From Enoplolaimus lenunculus (Eukaryota > Nematoda > Enoplea > Enoplida > Thoracostomopsidae): a DNA stretch of 64,000 nt. Shown in pieces: positions 22,190 to 34,600 of this stretch (its first letter is position 1; every line of letters begins with the position of its first letter). The DNA lies in contig JASANG010002537.1 of NCBI GenBank assembly GCA_030248215.1, positions 310,001 to 374,000 on the forward strand, read 5' to 3'. The translations under genes and the position numbers were made by a program. The notes beneath the pieces were generated by a model. It worked only from the letters and a program-made list of their open reading frames with translations. It was not told the DNA's origin and did not search any database.

Positions 22190-22924
22190 TTAACGGCCAA
22201 ACCGGATAAACTCGTTGTTGCGCTTTGATAGCGGCCAATTTGGTAAATCATAATATACCATCATCCATAAATCAGACGGTGCTAAATTTTTTACTCGTTT
22301 CAATATTCTGAATTTGCTATTTAGGAAATTCAGTGAAAACAAATCCGTTATAAAATATTGTTCAAATTGTTCAGATTGAAAATAAATACTGCTACCGATT
22401 GATATATTAAGGTTTGGCTTAACGCCAAAAGCTGTAATATCACCTTGAGAATTTTTGTGGCAGAAAATGGTTAAAACTGCCCGTTGTTTGCGATATCTAC
22501 AGACGGGTATTTCTTCATTAATCGCAACACAATCGTCAAAACTTACATCATTTTATGCTATAACAACGCGCTTAAAATTAAAATAATTGTAAGAGATATG
22601 TACTCTTGTAACTGACTATCAGAGCAGCGATAAATTCGAAATCAAATTTAACCTTAAACTCTTACAATAGTCTCCATCCAACGGCTGTGACGCAGCTAAA
22701 TTTCGACACCACGATTGAAGTTCCAGTGCTGCGTTGGGTTGAAACGCAAGTTGACACAACGAATGAGTCAATTCATAAGTGTACCAGCGATCTGCCGCAT
22801 CAGCTGGTATAGTTTTCAAATCGTTGACTACAGATAAAGGCATTCCGCTTGCGGTCCACGACGCAAGTCCCAAAACCAACACCAACTTTGACACGTTTAT
22901 GCTGTAAGTTTGTTGTGCGACCAT
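22190..22924 (-). CDS. Secreted six-cysteine protein ending in an RFamide-type motif, 2 exons
   Basis: Exon 1 is 22653-22924 (90 codons plus two bases). Exon 2 is 22190-22541, 117 codons open in one frame up to TAA. Joining them gives 207 residues. Residues 1-27 form a signal peptide (LVLVLGLASWTASG). The body has six cysteines (57, 73, 87, 95, 105, 118) and an N-glycosylation site N-I-S at 136. The C terminus is KR (197-198), NNEFIRF and GR, exactly what convertase cleavage and amidation to NNEFIRFamide would need. I know no family with this layout. The donor AAG/GTTAAA and acceptor GTAAG/T are weak, so the joint is the least certain part. Without exon 2, exon 1 alone would read into a stop after 101 codons. 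Confidence 0.55.
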
Positions 22925-22940
22925 TTTTTTAGCCTTTCAA

Positions 22941-22949
22941 CTATTTATA
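22941..22949 (-). promoter_or_regulatory. TATA-like box upstream of the RF-ending gene
   Basis: TATAAATAG on the minus strand, 17 to 25 bases upstream of the ATG at 22924. This is closer to the ATG than usual, so the message would be nearly leaderless, or the match is chance. Confidence 0.3.
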
Positions 22950-23123
22950 GCGTAGAATATTAAAATTTTTTTAACCTGATATTTAAAAAAAGTTGTAAGA
23001 AGCAAAAAGAGCACAAATATTAAACTCGCAAGAATAGAGCGATACACTAAACGCAATTTTAACACTAAATAAATCTGAATACTAAATTTTGGTTTTGTTT
23101 CCTAACGGGGTGGCTTGACCAAT

Positions 23124-23294
23124 GGACGCGTAGTCAAGGGGGGCATCGTGGGAGGCTCAGTCCGTTGTAGAGAAATTTCACCCCCCCCCTCCAAACATAT
23201 TTTCAACATTGCTTGTATTAAGTCAACGAAAACCTTTGTATACCGCTCCTGAAAAATTGTAGCCCCCTTAGCGAAGTGAGCTGGCTACTGGCCT
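23124..23294 (+). mobile_element. hAT-like MITE, GTAGCCA family
   Basis: Starts GGACGCGTAGTCAAGGGGGGC and ends GTGAGCTGGCTACTGGCCTG. It contains TTTTCAACATTGCTTGTATTA and AACCTTTGTATACCGCTCC, both family phrases. Confidence 0.65.
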
Positions 23295-23695
23295 GATGGT
23301 TAGCATCGGCCCTTTCTTAGATTAAATGACGAAAACCTTATTGAAGCGAATACTTTTACTCGGTTAAAATAGCGTCGTTGAAAACGATTTTTGCAATCAG
23401 CAAAAACCCGCTAAAACCGCATTGCTATAGTAGCAATGTAAGGTTTAGCGAACACTATTTGATGAAATGTTTCAACTTTAAATTGCCAAAATTTCTCAAA
23501 TAAAGCTGCTTAATACAACACTTTACATATGTATAGTTGAAATCTGAAAATCCGAAATCATTTTATAGTTCCACAATTTTACCTCACATCCGGTTCCTGT
23601 TTCAATTTTGGTAAAATGTCTGGATTCATGTTTTCACTTCCAAGTGCATCCTAGTAGTAGTACAACTCAAGTGTTCAGTTTATTATGAAAGTTTC

Positions 23696-23862
23696 GGCCA
23701 ATGTAAAGATCATGGGAATAGAGTAAACTTATTAAACTTTAGACTATTTTTACTTCAGCCTATGCATAAGCTCATTCTTACGCTTATGCTCAGGCTTAGG
23801 TTTAACTTTAGGTTTAGGAATGTTCTCATGCTACAGGTCCTCCCCTGTTCTATACATTGACC
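23696..23862 (-). repeat. GGCC-TIR element with TTAGGC-like array
   Basis: The plus strand begins GGCCAATGTAAAGATCATGGG, then AACTTTAGACTATTTTTAC, several TTAGG-type units (CAGGCTTAGGTTTAACTTTAGG), TGCTACAGG and CCTGTTCTATACATTGACC. This is one of the clearest copies for both ends. Confidence 0.75.
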
Positions 23863-24290
23863 AAAGTTTGTAACGCTGAAAACATCGCTGAAGCTGCTGG
23901 CACTTATAAGGTCATGGTGCGTTGGCTAATTGGAAATTAGAAAGGTTCACGGTGGGTCATGATGCGTCAAAGTTTTGACCCAGGTTCATCTGATCCATTC
24001 ACTTTATAAATGCAATTCAACGCAATAGACCACTACGTTAAAATTGAGTTAACAAAGAAACCTTGCATGCTTCAGTTAATTGCTGACAACTTAACCGGTG
24101 AACGAATATATATTATGAAAATACAACGGATGAGCCCGATAGCCTATTCGCGGCTTTTTATACTTCCTGATGCTTGCCTGTGTTTTAATGCTTCAACTGG
24201 ATGATTTAGTTTCCCTAATCAGCTAAAGCACATTTTAAATGTTAAACTTGGGTAATATGGGTTATGAATATCCATGCGTCATATATCATA

Positions 24291-24745
24291 CTGTAGCGAC
24301 CCGAATAAGAGGGAGGTAAAAAGAGGGAAGTAATAAGAGGTGGGTCCCCGTTTTGGGTCCCAATCAATAGGAGTCCGTATCACTAATAACAGTACGTAAG
24401 CGGTTAGAGTCCCTAAACCCTAATTAGAGTCCATAAATATCAATTATCTCTAACTGTAGTACATAAATGACCCCAGGACCAAAAAAGCTGAATTCGAAAC
24501 TTTAAAGTGTACCTACGTTCTGAAAGTACCTTCCTAAGTACAACATTGCATTATCGCTCAAGCTTTTGATACAATACAAATAAACATTCATTTCAACGGA
24601 TAGTTGCAATACCGAATATATATTAGTAACAAAGGACGGCCGCCGGTGGATTAAAAATAAATAACAATCCGTAACCCAATAACAGGGAGTGCCCTCTGAA
24701 AATGCCAAATAACGATCAGTCCCCCTTTTATTCGGGTCTCTACAG
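24291..24745 (-). mobile_element. 455-bp TA-inserting MITE, copy 2 (reverse)
   Basis: CTGTAGCGACCCGAATAAGAG at the left and TTATTCGGGTCTCTACAG at the right, TA on both sides. The internal order is reversed relative to 18810-19206. Confidence 0.85.
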
Positions 24746-25477
24746 TAAGTAGTATCCCATTTTCTGCTCTGGGTGTAGGCTAGTAAAGCATTGCCGCGTG
24801 GGTTTGAAAATGTGTTTAACTCTATAAGAAATTGCTTCAACGCCTTTTGATAACCATTTCCTTCCCTGTGTGTATGCTAGTAAAGCGAACCTACGATACT
24901 TCGTCCCCCGACAACTTGTCGCCAAACTGTGTCCTAAAGCATATGAATAAATCTAAGCACAGTCCTAAGCGCATTACTAAGCCTAAAGTCTAAGCCTAAG
25001 CATAATGACGGGCGACCAATCGTTCAATTGTTGGCTTACAAGTGGTCGGTCGACGATTTGACGGGCACCGAGTTATCGTTATGCCTATAGAAACGTATAA
25101 CCGTGTGGGCTGGAAAATGTGTTTAATTGTATAAGGAATTACGTCACCACCTTTTGATGACATTTTACCACGTGACCGAAAATAACCGTTTTGCATACTC
25201 TTACTTCAGACGCAACAAATTTGATTATCGTTTAATTGTACTCCTATGACTTTGGTTCTGTATTGGACATTACAGATTATCATATTGTCACTAACAGCAT
25301 TCACTAAAATATACCTACACAAGGCATGCGGAGAAGGTACTGTTTGAACATAAAACTGTTGCAAAATTTAAGATGTTGCTAAACATAAAACATAAAATCG
25401 AAATATTTCTACTAGACTGAAATAAATTTTGTGTTTTATTATTTATGTTTAAAGACAACTGAAGATTTCCGTTTTTT

Positions 25478-25760
25478 ACCCTTTTCCACGTGATGAATAA
25501 TTTTTCATGTCAAATCTGATTTCAAGCTAGGAATCGAAACGTCAGGTTCTCATTAGGATGTACTTACCATCACCACTCAACTCACCTATAGGAAATTTAT
25601 GCTTGACGCTTGAGCCCGATGGGACTATCACGTCTTGTAGAGATTTTGTATTGTGCATACTTTTGCTAATCGTTAAAATACGTTGTATCGTACTTACATT
25701 GGTTGCACACGTACACAGTTTGGTATTCGGTAGTTGCTCATAGTATCCTTAATGTGACGC
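25478..25760 (-). mobile_element. tRNA-like TIR element, reverse copy
   Basis: Matches the family in order: an ACCCTTTTCCACGTGA terminus, TTCAAGCTAGGAATCGAAAC (eroded B box), ACCATCACCACTCAAC (A box side), TTGACGCTTGAGCCCGA, ATCACGTCTTGT and GTTGCTCATAGTATCC. Confidence 0.55.
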
Positions 25761-25804
25761 TCGCTGTCCGTTAACGTGCGTTATCGTACGCAAGTTACAC
25801 TCAT

Positions 25805-26185
25805 CAGGGTGCAACCGGAATAATACAATACCGGAACCGGAGCCGGAACCGAAAAATAAAAAATATTTGTTACCGAAAAATTCATTTTTAGCGCTATTTT
25901 TCGCTTTTAATGCTGTAAACACACCATTTACAATGCCAAAATCCTGAAATAAATGCAGTACTTAGGTGGAAACATATGATAAATTATGGAGTATGGCACA
26001 AATTAAAAATTTGGGCAGTACACGCTTGAACAATTTTAGATAAATAAGTTAGAATAATATGCCTATTTTTCTTAAATTTTCGAGTGAGAAAAAATTTTCA
26101 ATAACGAAAATACCGTAAAATTCCGGTGAAAAAATACCGGATTTCTTACCGGAACCGGGTAAGTTTAAGTCCAACCTATAAAATT
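25805..26185 (+). mobile_element. CAACCGG-type MITE, copy 2
   Basis: Starts CAGGGTGCAACCGGAATAA, with CCGGAACCGGAGCCGGAACC blocks on the left and TACCGGATTTCTTACCGG on the right of an AT-rich core. Non-coding. Confidence 0.55.
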
Positions 26186-26371
26186 GCCTGAAAGTATATT
26201 TTATGATTATTCAACGTTCGCACGCTACGTGGTTTCTATATTACCTTTTTGACCTAATAAAAATAACAAATATAGTTGCTCAAAAACTATATTGTGCACA
26301 TTATAAAGGCTACAAATTTTAACCTTAATTAACGTACTTTTAACACGAATATTGTCGAATGTAAAACAACC

Positions 26372-26498
26372 GGGCCGTAACAATAGTATAAGCATAATCC
26401 TAAGTCTTAAATTCTAAAAAATCATTCGTCTGAAGCTTACGGTTACTCTATTGCAGTCATATAGAAAAACGTTCCGTCTCTGATCTTTAGATGTGCCC
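26372..26498 (+). repeat. GGCC-TIR element, reduced array
   Basis: GGGCCGTAACAATAGTATAAGC at the left and TCTGATCTTTAGATGTGCCC at the right. The TTAGGC-like part is reduced to a few bases. Confidence 0.55.
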
Positions 26499-26961
26499 GA
26501 ATGTTGCTCAACCTTGTTTCATTTATAGAAATACAAAGAGTTGTCATTCGTACTAGTACGATGGGTTTGGGTCAAAAATGCAAAACTTCTTTCACGTTTA
26601 AAAAACGTTTATACTAATTTTAGCATAATATTTTGCCAAATGGCGCCAAGCACTTTGAGCTGGCGATAATTCAAGCATAAAATGCGACGAATTGTTACGT
26701 CAGGTATATATATTTATTTTTACTTTTACGTTCTGCAAAGGTGCGAGTTGAGGTTGTAAAATACTGAAACCAAATGTCGGCAATTTTTGCTGAAGTCAAA
26801 CACGAAGCAAGTTCTGGTAACATAAAAGATATTAAGTTCACTGAATCTAGTGCCGGCGTTAGCTTTCAGCTGTTTAGTAATGTTTGGTACATTTTAGTGA
26901 TACCTAAGCATTTAAAACATAACTCAAAAATATCAAAACATAATCATTGGTAAACAGAATA

Positions 26962-27160
26962 CACTGCAAGAAATAGGGAGTTAAATTGACTCTCTTCGAA
27001 ATAAGCTTCTCCTGACTACACAAACTGAGTCAAAATTCGATTTCGCCACAGTCAGTTTGAGTCGAACTTGACTCTGGCAGAGTCAAATTTTGCCTCAGTT
27101 TGCGTAGTCACGAAAAGCCTGTTCGGAGAGACACAATTTGACTCACCATTTTTTGCAGTG
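26962..27160 (+). mobile_element. 199-bp MITE with CACTGCAA termini
   Basis: CACTGCAAGAAATAGGGAG at the left pairs with CACCATTTTTTGCAGTG at the right, and TA flanks both sides. The pairing continues inward (TTAAATTGACTCTC / GAGACACAATTTGACTC). Non-autonomous; TA target suggests a Tc1/mariner relative. Confidence 0.75.
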
Positions 27161-27331
27161 TAATATAAAATTTGCAACAAATATTTACCACATTGTATAA
27201 ACCAGGTGCAAAATTACGCTGATACGGGAGCACCTGGTCGATTTTCTACCAAAACCTGAGCCGGACACAAACTGGTGGTTGAAGTGTTCATAGTACGAGT
27301 TTAAATATTCCATAAAATCCTTTGGAAATTA

Positions 27332-27620
27332 TATCTCTAAAAGCTTAAATTAAGTCGATTTAAGCTCATGTTAATTTAGCAGTGTTAAACTAACGTTCTA
27401 GATTAACTAAACTAACAGGTAGGTTACGCTTAATAAGCTCATTTGAAATATAACATATTTTTGAGTATAATGTAAAACTTAATTTTAAAACTACACAGTT
27501 TCTGAGCAGCACTTGTACCTTAAAGCAAAAAAATAAGTTTAGCTTAAACTCGTTGTGAACATAAAAATTAAAAATATGTTAGTTTAACTTAAATTTAAGA
27601 TTTTAGTTTAATGGTGTATG
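27332..27620 (+). repeat. CTCTAAA-AACTTAA dispersed repeat, copy 3
   Basis: Starts TATCTCTAAAAGCTTAAAT and contains the AAACTAACGTT, ACTTGTACCTTAA and AAAATATGTTAGTTTAAC phrases of the family. The ends are eroded. Confidence 0.5.
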
Positions 27621-28204
27621 TTTAAAATGTACCGACCAACTAAAATTTCAACTTTCTTTGATATAATTTTCCGCGATTTCGACGAAATTAAATGTGATAT
27701 AATATAACCAATATATAATAGGTACTCAAGAGTGATTTGCCCACTCTCATTGCTCTCCCATATCTGTAATGCCAAAAAAATACGCATAGCCTCCGCAGCT
27801 GTTACTCTTGATGAGTTTACGAACGCCATGCACGCAGTTGTGGAGGTTGATAACTTGAAATTTAAACAACATTCCTTAAATAAACTATTTCAATTAAATT
27901 AATTTATAAACTAACGTTGAGAGGTTTTCCGTCGACGAAATCGCAAGAGAATCAAGGCTTTACTTGAATATGTGAAGATCAAATACATGAATAATTTATT
28001 TTAACCAAACCAAAAAGAATAACATTTGGTTTAAACATACGCTGATTTCAAATTTTGGTACAGCGCCTCCAAGGAATCGTCAATACTGTGAAGTCGTCTC
28101 CAGATTCAAATTGTGACAAGCAACACGTTAATTATAATTAATATCATAATTTTGCTGTTTGTTTTTGTCAACAATATGTTACACAACGCTGCTAGTATTC
28201 GAAT

Positions 28205-28560
28205 TGCAATTTAACAAACAAATGACAAACAAACAAGCAAACAAATAACTGACCAAGCAAACAAAAACCCAACAATTATACAAAGAAATAAACAGGCAAG
28301 TGACCAACCAAGCAAACAAACAAATAAATATACAACGCGCAAACGAGCCAATGAAACAACAAGTAAACAATCAGGCAAGCAAACGAGCAAACAAACAATC
28401 AAACAAGCAAACAAACAAACAAACAAACAGACAAACAAACAATTAAATAAATAAACAAATAAACAAAAGGAAAGCGAATAAGCACGTAACCAAGTAAACC
28501 AACAGGCAAACAAACAAACGAACAACCAAACATGCAAGCAAGCAACCAAACAAACAAGCA
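28205..28560. repeat. CAAA tetranucleotide microsatellite, imperfect
   Basis: About 350 bases dominated by (CAAA)n with C/G and T changes. Long open frames here on the minus strand (CLFVCLFV...) are translation artefacts of the repeat. Confidence 0.9.
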
Positions 28561-28599
28561 AATCAACCTGTTGATGATTATATATTTATAAAGTTTTAT

Positions 28600-29349
28600 C
28601 GATTTAAAGCTCAAAAACAGAATATGAAATGAAATTTTGAGGCCGGATTCATGAAAATAATTTTATTTACCACACGTCTCCAAAAATTGATTTTATTCAA
28701 AATATTGTGACAGGATCCTTAAATTTCACATTGTTAAGAGTTAAATTGGTCTCATTGTATTTGACTCTTGTTATGTCAAATAAGAAACCGTGCCATTAAG
28801 GCCATAAACATGTGACAAAACCTTATAAGTGGTTTATAGGTAATAGGGCAACACTGAATAGCAACATGAAAAAAATTATAATTAAGCATGCATATATTTT
28901 TATTAGAAACACAATCTAAACTATTGTTACCCCCGACTAGTGTCATGCCGATGCCTCACTTTTGCCAAAACATACCTCCAAATATAAAATCAATGATTTA
29001 TAATGCTCGCGTAAAAACGTTTACAACAGCTTTACGATTAACAAGCGGCCTCTGAAAGGTGCAGGGAGTCGATGTTGGTATCGAAATATATACACGTATC
29101 TGGCTAGTTTAACAAAAATTTTAGGTAGTGCAGATCTAAATATCGCTCCTGTTCAAAAAATGTTATTTTAACCGAAAGCGGAGATGGAAGAAGTACACTA
29201 TAGGTCAGCATCCTGATCAGGATTTTCCTGGATTACACGTTTATGCAGTTCTTTTCTCGATGCACGCTATCCGCTCTGATTACGTAACGCGGCCGATAAA
29301 TGTTTATTAACCCTCCCAAATCTTTTACAACACCAAGTATTACAAGCAA
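28600..29349. other. Intergenic, nothing recognised
   Basis: No coding region, RNA gene or clear repeat boundary was found. Confidence 0.4.
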
Positions 29350-30310
29350 ATCACAGGTTATGCAATTTTACTTGTAGCCTGATCCGAAATCCTTAAGGCC
29401 TATGCCTGAATCCGTTTTAATCCAGCCACTGGCTTCATCGATACCAATACTTTTACTATTTCCCAGAGTCTGTGCAATCCTAACCCCGTTAGAATTACAC
29501 TCTACTTTTCCCAAGTTTATAACCGTGCACTCTAACCCCTTTAGAGATACACGCAATTTTACGACCAATCTAACCCCGTTAGATTTGGCCCAATCCGTTG
29601 TAGAATATTAAACCTAACCCCGTTAGATTCACTAGACTACGTTCCCCAGGTTTCCTTTAAATCTCCGGTCTTCCCCAATTAGCACATAACGCCAGTATGC
29701 GATACTGGGTAAATCCTGCGCCCTGCGCAACATAAGTGAACACAATACGCCCTTGTTTCCTTCACATTCTATTCCACCGTGACTATTCTTAACTTAAGTT
29801 CACTTCCAATCTTACTTACCGCAACTCCTTAGATACTTCACACGTCCAGAAATCCCAAATAAGAAAGCCGTAATTCGCACACGAAATTCAACAGAAAACT
29901 AAGCCACCGATTTCCACTAGCCAAAATTTCAAACTGATTCCGGTCCCGGCTACCCCTTGTGCGTCTCGACCTAATTTGCATACAGACTGATACCCACAAC
30001 TGGGTGTCCGCCGATGCTATTTTAGGTCCAGAGCCACCCATCCTGTACACCAATTACCTACAACAACAACAATACAATATACAACAACCAATCATGTCGG
30101 ACACTCACGACATGCTGACTTAGGCTAGCGATGTCGTTAACCGATCGAAACCCTTGCAACAAAATGCTTTCTTGAGGAAACAGAAATATGGAGGAGCTAT
30201 ATATTCTCGCACAAAAAACGGAAAACAGGACAGCAATATTTTTTGAGACTGATTTTATCCGTGGGAATGACCCTATGCAGGATTGGGGGCTGCCGCCCCC
30301 AAGCCCCCCG
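29350..30310 (-). mobile_element. Possible LTR-retroelement remnant, second copy of the leader
   Basis: On the minus strand a TTGTTGTTGTTG run precedes a frame starting M-G-G-S-G-P-K-I. Several GGGGTTAG blocks follow, then AT-rich sequence. This matches the order at 14148-15045 (TTGTTGTTG, M-D-S-G-V-P-K-V, GGGG blocks). The outer end has GGGGGCTGCCGCCCCC. There are no polymerase domains and it looks broken. Family and age are not readable beyond 'old'. Confidence 0.25.
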
Positions 30311-31247
30311 TACTAAGCGATCTTGCTAACTAACTCACAAATAACAACAACAAAGTATAATAATGTTCGTGTATGCGCAAACAGGAGTAGCAAATGCTGC
30401 TCTTCGGCAATATTGCTGTCCCGCGGGATAACGGGGCGCCCCTGAAAGTTATACGGGCCAATTTTCGGATGAAATCCTAAGACAAATTGCGACGAAGCCA
30501 TAAAGAAATGTGTGATTATTTTTAACTGCATGATTTCCTGCAGACAATAAACTGTTTGATTCATTGATCATGATAGCCAATCGGCAAAAATCCTAGTTTT
30601 ACCCGTGATAGGTGTAATGTGCATTATTCAGCGTTACATTTTTGAATGGTTTGTTTTCAAAATTATACTAATAAATGTTTCTTAGTATGTAAAATCGAGG
30701 GACTGACATTTTACACTGTGAAATTATACAATTGTATTGAACACAGAAGAAAAAATAAGGGCGGGTAAACGCGGGTAGTGGATAAATGAAACTTTGCACG
30801 GTATACTTGCAAGTAAAAAAAATCCGCGAGAAACGGGCAGCGCGAAAGAGAAATATTCTCTCACTTACGCCTCTTAGCTGCATATGAATTACTTACATAG
30901 ATTTCAGTCCCCCAATATTTATTGAACTTGAGGCTCATGTTTTGGTGCTGATGTAGAGGCTAAATAACGGATAAACACATAGCTAGTTTTAGTACTTAAA
31001 CATGGATTTTTTGGTTCTGCTGCTATTAAAAATTAAGAATATCTTGTTGCGGATTCCAAAAAGTCGATATAGATAACATTGTATGGTTGTTCTATGATTG
31101 TACTTTATGTTGTTACACATTTAGAAATATTTGTTGCAAATCTGATTGTCTGCTGTTAAGATCAAGTAACATATTGCTCAATGTTTTGTTAGTTTTTGAG
31201 TACTGTCAGAACTGCACGGTCGGGACGACCCCTTTCTCCGAAAGATA

Positions 31248-31320
31248 TGGCCACGCCGGGAATTGAACTTCGAATCTTTCGCTCGTTAGTCAAGCGCGCT
31301 ACCCATTACACCACGCGGCC
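31248..31320 (-). pseudogene. tRNA-like sequence, Val(AAC)-type, degenerate
   Basis: 73 bases with a perfect 7-pair acceptor stem (GGCCGCG/CGTGGCC, one G-U), a 4-pair D stem, TGG in the D loop, and a 7-base anticodon loop CTAACGA giving AAC. The anticodon stem has two mismatches, and the T stem pairs at only its outer and inner positions although TTCAATT is present. A tRNA pseudogene or SINE head is more likely than a working tRNA. Confidence 0.5.
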
Positions 31321-31653
31321 GATATCCTAATTTCCTCTGGTGGTATATGTGCACGAGTATGTATATGTCTTTACATTACACACTCTGCGCATACACAAGC
31401 CGCGTATACTCACAAGTACGTAACAGTTTTGTAACATGGACCATAACTCAAAAATAATTTGCTCACTAGTAAAAAAATTTTAAGTTCTACGCCAATGTAC
31501 ATATTGTTACGTTGCGAAAATGCGCATCGAAAAATTGTATATTTATCCGCTTAGAATTTTGCGTGCATTATAATTGAATATCGTTATGTGGCTGAAATTA
31601 TCACAGTGACGTAATTTGCGTTCGGCGTTTTCTGGTAACAATATTGCTTAGCA

Positions 31654-34600
31654 ATGGGCGAAACTCAAGAAGAGGTTTGTGCCGATCTTATAATTTTGAA
31701 CATGTATTCTATCAAAGAAAAGTTTTAACAAAAATACGATAAAACTAAGGACTCTAAATACTTTGTTGTATCTATATTAGGGAACGACCGGTTTTTTATT
31801 CAGCCGGATGCTGAAGTGGAGACGGATAGTTAGTATTTACCGAAACGTTACTTTAAGTATATATGTTTAATGATTTAAAACGAGTTGCTCATAGCTTGAA
31901 TTTTCATTTCACATCAGTGTTAAAAATTAATCGAAGCTCGCCAACTTGAGATTTTGCGCGGAATGAGTACTTTTAGCCTTAAAGATTTTATTTTTTGCAT
32001 GTCAAACACACTTTCTCTTTATTTTTTAGTCAGATGTAATACATAGATAAACGGGTAAACTGTGTTTAGTTTACATATATAAGAGCGATCATACACGGTT
32101 AAATGGGATTTTCTTTTCAAAACAGTACTTTTGTTTGTAAAAATTACATCTCACCCACACACAAGATGTTCCATCCGATTGTCAACATGGGCGCTTCCCC
32201 CGGTCCTGCACTTTGCTATGATTTTAACTGGAGCAAAGTTTTCTTTTTTTCAAATCGGTCCGATTGTGCAGACCACATAAGAGATTTTCTTCGCCGAAGT
32301 TTACCCTCGACATATCAAGTAAAAACGTAAACTTGTTTGCGCATTAAGGCAAAAACCGCCAGATGTTGTGAAAAACATAAAATTCCGCCTGCATTATTTC
32401 ACTGTATAACAGCACCATATTCGTATTACGTATATCGTAGCTCATATTGATAGTTGTCTTGTCTTTACGTGTTCTAACTTGGCCCCGGTTTGCCCCGGCC
32501 CCATGGCAACTTAACCTAAAATACTACAAGCTCCTCTTGAACGCGTTATCCCTCTGAAAAAGTATCATTAAGACTAGGCTTGTGAAATATTAGCCTAGCA
32601 GAAATGTTTGATGACGTCTCTAAAGGTGTACGTATATTTCACTTATTTAGTACCTGGAACGTTTGTGCAAAGATTTGTATGAGGCAACAGACCATCAAGA
32701 CCGGGCGCTTGCTGAAAAAACGCTGCTTGAATTCTCCGAGTCTTCTGATTGTGTTCGCAAATGCATGGTACTTTTAGAAAGAGGCAAGGTAGGCAATGGG
32801 ATAGGGTAATCAGCGTCTATACCTTTTTGATTAATCAATACGTAATGGTTATTCACTGGGTTCATTTGGTGTTTCTTCGATATTGTCACGTTTTGCCCGC
32901 TTTAGTTTTTAAAAATCATTCATGTTTGCTTGAAAACAAATCTTTCGTTGCCTTTCAATTACTTAGTGTTAGTATATATCTGCAGAAAAAGAAATATAGT
33001 AAAAGATATCGCTGCAAAGTTGTAATTGAAAGTAATGAAACTTTTCGTCAACTTGTTTTCGAAACCGTAATTTAGCTAGCTAGCATTGTAGATTTTTTGT
33101 TTTCCCACCATTTTCAGTCTTCTTACGCGCAGTTAGTTGCTGCAACAACGTTATTGAAAGCTGTGTCTCGATCGACTCCCGTAGTATCGCTATCATACCG
33201 AATCGAATTGAGTAAGTTTTGTGTAAAATTGCATAAACGATGTTACTTTATTTTGTCATACTTTTGTTTGAGCAACTTTTTCAACTGTGCTTTGAAACAT
33301 TCGTACTAATTGTGATCAGATGTGTTTATATTAAAGCCCAAATCTTTTCAGTATTTGTACGCAAAGCAACAGCAAATTTGATATAATAAATGTTTGCACT
33401 AACACAGTTTTCTCAACGCGAAAACTGAAAAACTGAAATTATATGCTTAAATGTTATATTGCTGTGTTGAAGATATTTGACTAAGTTATGCGAGTGCGAG
33501 GTTTTGTTAACACTTTTCTCTTATATTTGCTAATTTCAGAAAGTTACCTGTTGAACTACATGGTCAACCGTCCAAAAATGCCAAATTACGTGCTTTCATC
33601 GCTTTGTCAGGTATATTTGAAAATTCTTTGTCATGCTTAGTTTATGATACGTATTATATTATATTGAACAGGTTTTTCTTTGTAGCCGCTTTATGATGTT
33701 ACCTAAAACGAAATTGATTTGTGTAATACCTAATGGGAACGAACTAACGGAATCATTATTGTTGACAATGTTTTTGACTTAAAAAGCAAATCTTTGTTTT
33801 GTATAACGATAGCGGTTATCTAATATCTGAATGAACACATTTACGCATACAATCTAAACAAACATTTTCACGTTTTTCGATTTTTCAGCTATTTGCACGG
33901 TTAATTAAGTTGGGCTGGTTTGATTTTACAAAAGAGGATGAGTATATGTTCCGATCCTGCATCGACGAAATTTTCCAAGTAGCTCAGGTACGCACCTTAT
34001 GTTATATAATAGCGACATTGTTTTCCGTTTCATATGTTTTATATTGTTTCAATTCAAGCTTGAATTCAAACCCAATCTCTTCGGTGGCAGGAATTTACGA
34101 TTACCAATCAACTATATACGCTTGATGCTCCTAACGATGGCGCTTTTACGTCTTCTGAAAATACTGTACTGTACTGTAGACGGGCAATATTTGTGATACA
34201 GTACAGATTCTTTACTATTCGCGCACATAGTTTGCAATTTAGTGCCCATAGTATAGTCTGTGTGGCAGGATTAATCAGATGTGTGTAGATTGGATGATAT
34301 TGTCTCAGTCCAATATGCGAGCGGATATTCGGCTCCGGTATAACATCCGGCTAAAAACCGATATCCGTGTTCGGTGCTTGTATCCGGTTTATACCTACCG
34401 TATATTGAATAGTTAAGGTTGTGGTCCCGAATAACTCAGAAACCGTTTTTACATTTGGATGTATTTAATATGTTGCGGCGTTTGTATTTCCATAAAATTT
34501 TGCAACAGATAACAAATTTATATGCTTCATCCGGTTCCGATATTTGGTAATTTGGTATTTGGTCGTACGCTGCACTCATATGCATGTCAAAGGGCGTAGC

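Noticed and set aside
27608-27829. 73-codon minus-strand frame (MAFVNSSRVTAAEAMRIF...)
   Set aside because: Possible first exon by composition, but no continuing exon downstream, where a dispersed repeat lies.
28211-28561. Cysteine-rich open frame on the minus strand
   Set aside because: It is the translation of an imperfect CAAA microsatellite.
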